From contig NC_065542.1 of the NCBI RefSeq assembly GCF_932294415.1, positions 43,675,942 through 43,739,941 on the forward strand: 64,000 nt of DNA, read 5' to 3'. This document shows positions 21,464 to 31,871 of the stretch, in pieces (position 1 is the stretch's first letter; every line of letters begins with the position of its first letter). Made by a program: the position numbers and the translations under genes. Under the pieces are notes generated by a model, which saw nothing but the letters and a program-made list of their open reading frames with translations, was not told the origin of the DNA and did not search any database. The stretch is from Quercus robur (taxonomy: Eukaryota > Streptophyta > Magnoliopsida > Fagales > Fagaceae).

Positions 21464-23934
21464 AAAAGAAAAAGCAAAGTCGAATTACCCATAGAAGAAG
21501 TGTGAGCGATGCAAATTATGCTATTTTCTGTGAAATTATTATATCCATACCTATCTTATTTCAAGTAATCTAAGAGGTTGATGGGAGCAAGTTTAAGCTG
21601 ATTTTTGGTCTAAGTTTGTTAGCTTTGGGCTTGTTGGTTGTAAACCATTTTTGTCTCCGTCTTGCTAAACAAGAAGAAGGTGAGATGTGTAAACCATTTT
21701 TGGAAAAGATAAATTGATGATCCCACTCTCGCAATAGTGGCTGCAATGATAGGCCACAATTTTGCCCAACTATTTTTCTTTTTAGTAATTGGAGTGTCTT
21801 TTTCCATAACTGAAACTTTTTATGCCAGCATGTTTGAAGCTGCAGCAATTGTATAGAATGACAAAATATTTTTGACTCTTGAATCGATTTAAAATTGGTA
21901 GTATGCTGACTTTAGGGGCTCTCTCTATCTGAGTTTCAGTCACCAGCATTATAAGACTTGTTCTTGTAAGTGTCAGACCAATAGAACCCCCCCCCCCCCC
22001 CCCCCCCCCCCCCCACAACAAAAAAAAAAAAAAAAAAAAAGGAAAAGAAAAAGCAAAGTCGAATTACCCATAGAAGAAGTGTGAGCGATGCAAATTATGC
22101 TATTTTCTGTGAAATTATTATATCCATACCTATCTTATTTCAAGTAATCATTATAAGATTCAGAACTCCAGAAGCCTAAGATTTAAATAGGTAGATTGCC
22201 TTATGAACCCAGTTTATTGACTTCCTACACAATATACTCTTTTGTATAACCCTGTTTTGAATTTTTTACTAAGCATATCGAAGTTTGAAGGGCAAAAGGA
22301 GTAGAGTAAGAAATAGAAGAAGCTGAGAGGAGAGGGGAGGAATGGTATCCTTTCTTCTCGCATGTTTTAAAAATTAAATAGAAAATGATAAGATATTATA
22401 TAAATTAATAATTATACCATCTTTTTATTCAATTCAAAGAAATAGATATAAATTGATTATTATTATTATTTTTTTTAATTTAATTTAAGTGAAACCTGTC
22501 CTCTAAAGTCTTCTGATTTAAATTAAAAAAAGGTTTTAGAGGATATCTTACCTCTTAAATCTCATCAAATCATTTCCTTCCCTTAAGGCATCTAAACATG
22601 CTGAATTAACCTTCCATACCCTTTTTCATCTACTCCTCTCCTCGCCTCCATACAAACACACGTGCCTGTTTGGAATGCATTTATAAGTTAGCTTATTGCT
22701 TATTTTTCTTACTATTTACGGGTTCCATGTAAATCACCTACTTATTTTATTTAACTTTTACCTTTTATCTATGGTACTTTAAGTAAAAAATTTTCAGAAA
22801 AAACCAAGATAAAGCTGTTGCCAAATGTACTCAAGAGAATCCCAAATGTTCTTTGAGAGTCATTACTCATTAGCCTGTCCAATTCACAGGCATGTTGGCT
22901 GGTTTAATTTTCCCAGGAACCATATGGTATCCCTTTCACAGCCATGTTAACTTGTGCCTGCTTTTCAAGAACCACCATGGGAAGCTGGCTAAGTTTAACC
23001 AGATTGCAAACATTTCCACTTAGTCAGAAGTCAACTTTGAGCAGCCAGAGAAGAAAAGAGACAAAAGGGATGCTGATATTCTTTAGTTCACGTGCTTGGT
23101 AGAAAATTCATCAAAAAATAGAAAACGATTAGTAAACAAATAAGGAGATTTACTAAGAGGAAAATGATTAGGAAGTCGTGAGCTTCATTGGAGGGAAGGA
23201 AAGAAAATGAGGAAAAGAAAAGTCTAGCAGGTATTATTTTGAGGGTAAAATCTAGCTTACACACCCTATTATATACACTTTTATACACACACAAACTGCA
23301 CATAAATCGTGACATGAAGTCATAGCTTCCAATTCAAGTCACAATTTAAGTGCTGTTTGAGACTTTTCTTTTTGTTGTTGAGAATTTGCTGTTTGAGACT
23401 TTGAGTATGTGTAATAAACACCACTTTTTTGTGAAATTAGGGGTCTATACATGAAACATTGTTTATATATATAACAGAGCAAAAGTACCAATACAGCCCT
23501 CACTAGTGCTCCGCCCAACATATATTCAAGCAGTGGCAGAGCCATGTTGCGACCGAAGATTCAAGCAGAATGAGATTCGAGTAAAATGAAAGGGAAAAAG
23601 AAGAAAAAAGAAAAAGATTATTGTAATAGGGACCTCAAAGTAACATTTTTATTTGAACAACGTTACAAATGCAATAATTTTATAATATCTTTCACAATAG
23701 TTGTGTAAACCAGTTTTTATTAATTCTTACTTGGAACCACCACTTACATAATTTTACCTAGATAGTTTGTGAATTTTGCGTGAAATTGGTGTTTCTTTTA
23801 TTGTTCTCACTTACTTGTTACCACGTGGAATAGGACCATAAATATTGCAGAATCCATTTCAGGCCTGACAATACCTTTGACAAACACTAGTCACAAGACT
23901 CACAACTCAACCTCTGATGCCAATTTGATCTATT
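20769..23934. other. Spacer with a 200-bp direct duplication and long C and A runs
   Basis: The 3' flank of the JASON-like gene starts here. Two copies of a segment of about 200 bp (21358-21569 and 21952-22149) share GTGTCAGACCAATAGAACCC, a C-rich run, an A run, then AAAGCAAAGTCGAATTACCC and CAAGTAATC. They are nearly identical outside the homopolymers. No gene is recognised in the rest. Confidence 0.65.
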
Positions 23935-24197
23935 TCAGAAGGCCTGTAATAGCTTGCTAATGGTAATCTTGTCGAAATGGTCGGACAGGCAAACATGGGT
24001 TTGAGCTGATAGTACTTGTGCCACAGAACGCATGGTGGGTCGTGCCGTTGGAGTGTCACGCACACATGCTAAGGCTGTGGTAACTACAAACACCACCTCC
24101 TTTGCTATTTGGCCTGTAGGTGGTGGAAGTCCTTGGTCTAGCACATCCTTCAAAAGAATTTCTGCAGTGTCTGAAGTTGATGTTCTCAAATTGAATG
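23935..24197 (-). pseudogene. LRR receptor kinase fragment A (kinase C-terminus only, inverted)
   Basis: The minus frame reads LLKDVLDQGLPPPTGQ then VVFVVTTALACVRDTPTARP and TMRSVAQVLSAQTHV, the last part of the kinase domain of the same receptor family as gene C ([16 protein letters not shown]). It ends with a stop at 23935. The upstream part of the gene is missing because the LTR element begins exactly at 24198. The orientation is opposite to copies B, C and E. This is the 3' stub of a destroyed receptor gene. Confidence 0.85.
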
Positions 24198-25747
24198 TGT
24201 TACGTACCAGCTGCCATATCAGATTTGGTTCTTGCTTTTGAATTTGCTTAGGAGTTTATCTTTATCTTAGCTATTGATTGTTATCTAATATTTCAGGTAT
24301 TTGTTATTTATTGGGATAACAATTGCCTTTATCCTTATCAGATTAGTAGGCTAGATTGTAGGAATTGTTTCTATCGTTTAGGTGTTGGATTTGTTTTTTA
24401 TGATCAGTTGTAAGCCTATATAAGGCCTATTATGTTTAATAAAGAGGGAGGAGAATATTTTAGTAAAAATCAAGCTTTGTTTGTTAAGGAGGTCTCGGTT
24501 ATCCCTCGAAGTATAACCATAAATTTCCTCTTGTCTACTGTTTAATTTCTGAAAATCCTTAGATCTAACCATAGCCTCTCGGGGGAAAAGAGGATCTTCA
24601 CGCGGCCGTGGAGGGGGTCGTATCAAATTGGTATCAAAGCAGGTTATGGCTGAGGATCGTGTGGACAGATTGGAAGGTGAGGTTAACAACTTGACTTCCA
24701 TGGTTTCGGAACAACAGAAGATGATGAAGGAGATACAGGAAATGCTTGCTGCAATGCATACTCGTTTTGACAACCTTTCGAGTAATCATAGCAGCGAGAG
24801 TTCTCACAAGCGTGGTGAGGGGGAAAGGTCTTCAGGTAGATTCAACTCTGGACCATCCGGCTCACATGGTGCTGTCATTCCAAGGGTGACAAAACTAGAT
24901 TTCCCATGCTTCAACGGAAATGAAGATCCAACTAGTTGGATTTGCCGTGCAGAGCAATTTTTTGAATTCCAAAATATTGTTGAGAAAGAAAAAATTTCAT
25001 TGGCTGCCTACCATTTGGAGGGGGAAGCACAATTATGGTATCAATTACTAAAGGAAGAAGAGAGAGTGATCACTTGGCCTCTCCTCAAAGAAGGCTTGTA
25101 AACACGTTATGGCCCAACAGAGTTTGATGACTTCTTTGGTGATCTAACAAAGCTTAGGCAAATGGGATTTGTGAGAGAGTATCAAAGTCAATTTGAAAGA
25201 TTGCTTAGCAGAGTAGGAAAATTACCACCAGCACAACAAGTGGGTTGCTTCATTAGTGGCCTTAAAGAACATCTACGAATTGATGTTCAAGCCCTCAAAC
25301 CAGCTTCCTTATCTGCTGCAGTGGGCTTAGCTCGCCTCTGTGAAGCCAAGTCCCAATTTCAACATCAACAACCTCCATCTAAAGAAAATGAAGAACCTTT
25401 GCCTCTATCTCTTAGCAAAGTGAGTCCTACTACTAAGACTATCAAGAAACTTACACCTACTGAACTCAAAGAGAGGCGAGACAAGGGCTTGTGCTTTAAT
25501 TGTGATGAAAAATTTGCACCAGGACATCAATGTAAGAAGCTATTTTTTATTGAGGTGGGTTGGCCGGATGAGCATGGAGAAGGATCCCTTGAGGACAAGG
25601 GATGATTTTAAGGGGAAGGGAGTGTTACGTACCAGCTGCCATATCAGATTTGGTTCTTGCTTTTGAATTTCCTTAGGAGTTTATCTTTATCTTAGCTATT
25701 GATTGTTATCTAATATTTCAGGTATTTGTTATTTACTGGGATAACAA
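24198..25747 (+). mobile_element. Gag-only Ty3-like LTR element with truncated 3' LTR
   Basis: The 5' LTR is 24198-24625 (428 bp, TGTTACGTACC..TATCA) with TATA CTATATAAGG near 24416 and AATAAA near 24438. The primer-binding site TGGTATCAAAGCAGGTT (24629-24645) is close to the complement of initiator tRNA-Met. A gag frame follows and then a polypurine stretch (AAGGGGAAGGGAG, 25610-25622). The 3' LTR starts at 25623 but stops after 125 bp at ATAACAA and joins receptor LRR sequence. No protease, reverse transcriptase or integrase is present, so the element is non-autonomous by internal loss. No matching target duplication remains. Confidence 0.88.
24646..25605 (+). pseudogene. Retrotransposon gag with zinc knuckle, one in-frame stop
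   Basis: The start MAEDRVDRLEGEVNNLTSMV gives a coiled-coil-like N-terminus. It is followed by the gag block (VTKLDFPCFNGNEDPTSWIC, LAAYHLEGEAQLWYQLLKEE) and a zinc knuckle CFNCDEKFAPGHQC near the end. A single TAA at 25099-25101 interrupts an otherwise continuous frame. The product ends at 25605, just before the polypurine tract, without any pol domain. The knuckle type fits chromovirus or Reina-like Ty3 elements, but subfamily is uncertain. Confidence 0.87.
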
Positions 25748-27660
25748 CCTGTTCCTAGGACCATTGTCATCAAATATTTCCAAGCTTTCCAAGCTCGTAG
25801 AACTTTGCCTAGGAAATAATAATTTCTTTGGTCCAATTCCTGGAGAAATGGATTTGATGTCCGATCTTCAAATACTTGAATTGTATAACAATTCATTCCA
25901 AGGGATGATTCCTTCCTCAATAGGCCAACTCAGGGAGCTTCAGTCCCTTGATCTTCGAAAAAATGCCTTGAATTCCACAATCCCTTCTGAGCTAGGTCTT
26001 TGTACCAACCTCACCTACTTGGCCTTAGCAGTGAACAATCTCGCTGGCCCACTTCCTTTGTCATTGTCCCATCTGACCAAACTTACCGAGTTGGGTTTAT
26101 CTGATAACTCTCTTTCTGGTGATATTTCACCTAATTTAATTGCCAATTGGACTGAATTAGTTTCATTGGAACTCCAAAATAATCAGTTCTCTGGGAAAAT
26201 TCCATCAGAAATAGGCCTGTTGACAAAGCTAAGCTATCTTCTTATGTTCAATAATACGCTCTCTGGATCAATTCCCTTAGAGATAGGAAATTTGAAAGAT
26301 CTATTTGCTTTAGACCTTTCAGGGAACCAGCTTTCCGGTCCAATTCCTCTGACATTGTGGAATCTCACAAACCTTCAAGTCTTACAACTTTTCTTTAACA
26401 ATCTTAGTGGCATACTTCCACCAGAGATTGGAAAAATGAAGTCTTTGGTTACTCTTGATCTCAACACTAACCGATTGTATGGACAGTTGCCAGAAACCAT
26501 TTCTCAACTAAATAGTTTGCAGTCATTCTCTGTGTTCACCAATAATTTCTCTGGCGGCATACCCACTGACTTTGGGAAGTATAGTCCTGATCTAAGCTAT
26601 GTTAGCTTTTCAAACAACTTCTCTGGGGAACTGCCATCTGAATTGTGCAGTGGTTTTGCTCTTGAAGATTTAACGGTGAATAACAATAGCTTTACAGGAT
26701 CATTGCCAGTGTGCTTGAGGAATTGTTCAAAGCTACATAGAGTCCGGCTTGATGGGAACGAATTCACTGGAAACATCACAGAAGCCTTTGGAGTTCGTCA
26801 AAATCTTAATTTCCTCACTCTTATGGACAACCAATTTGTTGGTCATCTCTCATCAACGTGGGGAGAATGTAGAAATCTCACCAATTTACAGATGGACAGA
26901 AATAGAATTTCTGGCAAAATCCCTGTTGAGCTTGGGAAGTTAACCAAATTGCAAATTCTAACCCTGGACTCAAACAAACTATCCGGGGAAATTCCAACTG
27001 AACTGGGAAATATAGGTATGCTTTACAAGCTTAATTTTAGTAAGAATCATTTGACAGGACAGAATCCTAGGAGTGTAGGAAATTTGTCTAAGCTCCAGCA
27101 TCTTGATTTGTCAGAGAACAGCCTGACTGGTAACATGCCAATAGAGCTTTGCAATTGTTACGGCTTATTAAGCTTGAACCTAAACCACAACAAGATATCT
27201 GGTGAAATACCATTGGAGCTTGGCTACCTAAGATCATTACAGTATATGTTAGATCTCAGCAGTAATTCGCTCTCCGGGACAATACCACAAAACCTTGGAA
27301 AGCTTATGAGAGTGGAGTATCTCAATATCTCACATAAGCACCTCTCTGGTAGAATCCCAGAAACATTGTCGAGCATGGTAAGTCTAGGTTCCATAGATTT
27401 TTCTTATAACAACTTGATGGGACCAATCCCAACTGGTAACATTTTCCAACAAGCACCAGCAAAAGCTTTTGTTGGAAACTCAGGTCTATAGGTCAATTGG
27501 CAAAAGCAGTCGTTTTTGTGGTGACCATAGCCTTGGCATGTACGCGTAGCACTCCAGAGTCACGACCAACTATGCGTTTTGTCGCACAAGAACTATCAGA
27601 TCGAACCCACAATTTTCCATCTGAGCCATTTGGCACGATTACTTTTCGTAGGCTAGTTAG
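25742..27660 (+). pseudogene. LRR receptor kinase pseudogene B (LRRs kept, most of kinase deleted)
   Basis: From the LTR junction the sequence matches gene C from about base 32625. A 575-residue open frame (25764-27491) encodes about 22 LxxLxLxxNxLSGxIP repeats. It ends at the C-terminal cap position (AFVGNSGL then TAG). Directly after, from about 27488, the last part of the kinase resumes in another frame ([20 protein letters not shown]). The cap, transmembrane segment, most of the kinase and the intron are gone, about 1.38 kb relative to gene C. The N-terminal signal peptide and first LRRs are also missing. The 3' flank (to about 27860) still matches that of gene C. It cannot encode a kinase; an LRR-only product would need an outside promoter and start. 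Confidence 0.9.
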
Positions 27661-28408
27661 TGATTTTTGGATTTGGCCTAGGAAGGATTGTGACTAGTAC
27701 TTATTAAATTGTAGTTCAAAATCTTAGGATCAAAGCTTTGCTTGAAATGGCTTGTATTAATTTTATGTTCTTGGTCTATGTTAGTGCTGAGTCAATAAGA
27801 TGTTCAATCCGTAGCCTCCAAATATCATTCTTACGGACTGGAAAAAATATAAAATTCATTATTTTTAAGAACCGTTGTCTGCCAAGAACATTCAAAGCCC
27901 TAAACAACACAATTAAAATATTAAAAAGTAACTGCAGTCCCACGCGATGCGTAGAAATATATAAATATTATGTAATAGGATGTAGTAAATAAAAAGTAAC
28001 AATTACTTCAAGTATTATATATATATATATTAAAGTATTTTTTATATGTTTGATTAATATATTTTTAAGGTGAACTATATTTTTCTAACTTTTGTTGTAG
28101 TGTGTAATACAATATTTGCCTAAAATAAAATAAAATTTTATAAGTTTCAAATTTATTATTCAAATTTCTCACCTCTCAAGGAAAAAGGAGATTATTGTAA
28201 CAATAAAAACTCATCACAAAATTACAATATTATTTTAATCAAAATTAAAATGAAACAAAGGAATACAAAAAAGACTTTATAATATTTTATACTCAAACAA
28301 TTGGTAGGCATAGTCAAATTCATAGCCATGTAGATTATGTTTTGATATAAACTCAAATCACTATTTGCAAAAAAACTAAGTATTAACCCAAACCAAAATA
28401 CAACTAAA

Positions 28409-28455
<47 letters not shown>

Positions 28456-30000
28456 TCACAATTTTTTTGTTGAAAAAATATGGATTGAATTGGAGAAATG
28501 ATATCAAATTTATACAAATATATATATATTTGATTATAATAAGAACATTACGTGGCTTTAGTTTTAGATGTGCTCTACAAAATTACATGGCTTGAAATTG
28601 TAGTTACATTCTAAAAAGATAAAATTTACATTGGATATGATCTTGTCTATGAACCGTTGATCCAAGATTGGAGGTTAAGTTATGAGGTTGGAACGTGTTT
28701 GGCACCCACCTTGCCCATTGAACCGGTCTTCTAGATTATGGTGACCTTAATCATGTCATATCATCCATTCATCCAACATGTCATAGAAAGACATAAAAAC
28801 ATGTTTTTCATAGAAGAAAGATCTAGGGGCTCGTTTGGAAGCAGTGTTTAAGTATTGTTGTTCAGTTTTCAGTGTTGTGAAAATACATGTTTGAGTGTTA
28901 TAAAAATACATGTCAGAAGTATTATTGTTGTTTAAATACTGAAAACTGATGTTTAAAAGCCACTACCAAATAGGCCCCTAGTATCTAGGATTTTGAAAAA
29001 GAGTTTTTTAGCATGTGAAAATTATAAGCGTAACCTATGAACAATCAAACTAAATAAAGTAAATCTAGCTTGCATTGATCCTAAATTAGCCCATATCATT
29101 ATAAACAAACATGTTTATGAAATAATTGGGTAATCAAGCAAGATCAAACACTCAAAAGAAAAAGACATACTACCTGCATAAACAAAGATTATGATTCGTT
29201 TTGGTTTGGCTGATGATCCTAACAAAACTTAGTGTTTTGGAGAAATTTGGGCAGAGTTTCCAAGCTCCACACCATCTTGATAGCAACTTGACACCAACTC
29301 GATAGATTGAGACTATGGAAAACAAAAAACATAACAACGTGAAATGCCCAATAACTTGTCCATTTCAAGCTTGATTGAAGCCCTACTTATTTGGATATAA
29401 AAGGGACATCATAAGTCATCCCCAGAGTGGTTTTTCAAAGAGAGAAACACTTCATTTGTGTGGCTAGGGTTGGGTAACAAAGTTTCTCTCAAATTCACCA
29501 TACTAGAGAGTTCTAAGTAAATTTGTCAGTAAAAAGATGAAATCATACCACCAACACAGACTAGCTGTTGTGAAGAAAACCTTCAAGAAGTTCTTAGAGT
29601 TGGTCGGAAGTTCCAATCATACCGCAGTGTGTCGTTTGTGAAGTTGTCCATGTGATTGAAAAGTCTAGATGTACTGACACAATGAAAGGTTTTCTCTATA
29701 ACTTGTGCATAGGTAGTAGGGTTTAGAAAAAGTTTTTTTTTTTCCTTGATTGTAAAACTTCTCTAATCATAGTGGATTAACTTGTTGGGAGGGTTCCCCT
29801 TGTGGTTTTTACTTTGAAGTAGTTATTTCGTTGGTTTTTTCTACTGTGTGTTGATTGATTTTCCATAGTTCATCTTATTTACACAATAATGGTCTTGATC
29901 ACTGTGCAAAGATTGTTTATAATTTGACTGATTAATAACTTGGCCTTAAATTTGTTAATTCACACAACCGGATCTCAAAACCCTAGCAATTTTAAATAAT
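27661..30000. other. Spacer with MITE, AG microsatellite and possible Copia LTR remnant
   Basis: The first 200 bases are the duplicated 3' flank of the receptor gene. An (AG)n tract lies at 28411-28452. A small MITE lies at 28826-28978 (listed separately). The stretch about 29170-30000 has words such as GGAGGGTTCCCCTTGTGGTT that recall Copia LTR R-U5 regions, but no ends or coding sequence were found. Confidence 0.4.
28826..28978. mobile_element. 153-bp MITE flanked by TA
   Basis: The left end GGGGCTCGTTTGGAAGCAGT and the complement of the right end GGGGCCTATTTGGTAGTGGC form an imperfect 20-bp inverted repeat. Subterminal words (CAGTTTTCAGT and ACTGAAAACTG) are also inverted. TA flanks both sides (28824-28825 and 28979-28980), but a 2-bp duplication is weak evidence for superfamily. 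Confidence 0.6.
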
Positions 30001-31530
30001 AATAAATAAATAAATAACCTAAACCCCTAACATAAACTATGTCACAGGCTTTCAAAGATCTGATATCATCATTTGAAACAAGTGGCTGTGATTTATTGGT
30101 TAGGAGGACTATTGGGCAAGGCAAACATGGTCCTGTCGGTTTAATTGGTATCAATTGGGGAATTTTCTCATTGATAAATTTGTATCCAAATCTAACTTTC
30201 CTGGAGGCCTTCAATGAAGGTAGAACTTGGGTTTAGACTTGTTCAGCCCTGACTTCAATGTCAAATCCATTAATCTTTCAACATCTTTCTCTAAGTCAAT
30301 ATGCTGCAAATTAATTGTGCTATCCACAAGTCAAGTTAGCCACAATTATGATTCATGGACCGAATGCTAGTGAAGTAGGGATTTGGTCACTCAGTATCCA
30401 AGAGTAAGTAATTAGGTACAAATACACGGGGTCTTCTTACAGTTGAATATTTATTCTCTACGTTCATAGTTAGAATTCCACTAAGAGAAGTGCTCATCAT
30501 CAGTCCCCACTTCACGTTCTAAAAATTAGAGGAGCACAGATTGTTGTCTTTGTCCATGGTCTATAATACCATCCTTAATAAATCAGAACCTGTGTGATGC
30601 ACATTCCAAAGACATTTCTTACCCAAACTTGACGTTCTTTGACGCTTGTTGACCACGTTGTACTCTTCCAACACTTAGTAAAAAAATGATTTGAGTGTTG
30701 ACCTAATTGCTTTACAATATCTTATGAGATTCAAAACCGATTTTGACGTATGAGCAACCACAAAGAAAAAGGCTTCATTCCCTTCATGATGGAGCTAGAA
30801 TTATCCTGATTGGACGGTCTGATTTTCGGTCAATCTTGGTCATTTTGTTGCAAAATTAACATTCTTCAATATTTCCTTGAAAATTTTTACTTCAAATCCT
30901 GTCAGTGTAAATATTGTACAAATAAAAGAACAAGTGGGTACTGATAAGAAAAGAAAAGGAAAAAAAAAAAAAAAAGCAGTAACAAACAAGAGACAACGTA
31001 GCAAACAAATAGCTTCGAACCAGTTGAAATGGAGCACAATGCTAGTTGATATGATGATTTTGATGAGGATTGAACCAATGCCAATTGATATGCATTGACT
31101 CTAAAAATATGTACGATGCAAAAAATATGAAATATGTGCAACAAAAAATGACTCTTATACACACAAACTTACACGCTTGCGAGTTTTAAATTGAAATCGT
31201 GACTTAAACTTATACACGCGTGCATTTTAAACTAAAATTATCACTTTAAGTCAATTTTTGAAAAATTAGAACATGACACGACAAAGATATGCATATTAAT
31301 TAATTATTAAATATATTTTTAAACATTTTTTTTTTCATATAATGTTAAACTTATATTAATTTAAGAGATAATAAAATGAATTCATAACTAATAAATGATG
31401 TTTAGAAATTAAAATACAAACTAATAATAAGATCCAAAAGAGTAAATAAAAGATAACAAGATAAGTGTTCAAAAAAAAAAAATAATAATAATAATAATAA
31501 GTGTCCTTCCTGTGTCCCAGTTGTGTCCTG

Positions 31531-31571
<41 letters not shown>

Positions 31572-31750
31572 CATTTAGAAAGGATACAATTGGGATATGC
31601 GTGCAAAAGTCACAGACGTTTCTCGTATACGACATCCCAAATGAATTGTCCGTGCTTTCTGTGGTACTAAGTTCCATCCAATTGAATAGAATCCAAAATA
31701 TTCCTACTGAAGGAGAAAAAAAGATTCCCAAGTATGACTGCCAGTAATTT
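30001..31750. other. Upstream spacer of gene C with an inverted-duplicate segment
   Basis: About 30130-30590 matches, in opposite orientation, the stretch 59350-60100 near gene E. Shared words include CATGGACCGAATGCTAGTGA, TTGTATCCAAATCTAACTTT and CTAAGAGAAGTGCTCATCAT-like sequence. A 65-codon frame at 30039 lies at the edge of this segment but has no recognisable product. Long T and A runs occur at 30960-30975 and 31533-31571. Confidence 0.6.
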
Positions 31751-31758
31751 GTAATTCT

Positions 31759-31801
31759 GCCAAGTGTCACTTGGCACTGCAACTCATACCTTACTATATA
31801 A
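31759..31801 (+). promoter_or_regulatory. Candidate core promoter of gene C: E-box palindrome and TATA
   Basis: A perfect inverted repeat GCCAAGTG-T-CACTTGGC (31759-31775) contains CAAGTG/CACTTG E-box cores. It lies 18 bases before CTATATAACC (TATA at about 31794-31801), which is about 70 bases before the chosen start codon at 31872. The spacing suits a plant core promoter; function is inferred. Confidence 0.5.
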
Positions 31802-31871
31802 CCAGGCATGGGGGGTGACAAGAATTCGTATCAGTTATAAGTTAGTATACTTAGCAGTTAGAAAGCTAGGC

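Noticed and set aside
21392-22040. Long C and A runs as a possible biological structure
   Set aside because: Runs of this kind are prone to assembly error and replication slippage; nothing in the flanks suggests an i-motif or quadruplex role beyond composition.
30039-30236. 65-codon frame upstream of gene C
   Set aside because: No recognisable domain, no homology to the receptor genes, and the inverted copy near 60 kb does not keep the frame.
31764-31871. Upstream in-frame ATG extending gene C by 36 residues
   Set aside because: It overlaps the palindrome and TATA region, and the extension lacks a signal peptide; the ATG at 31872 gives a proper signal peptide and matches gene E.
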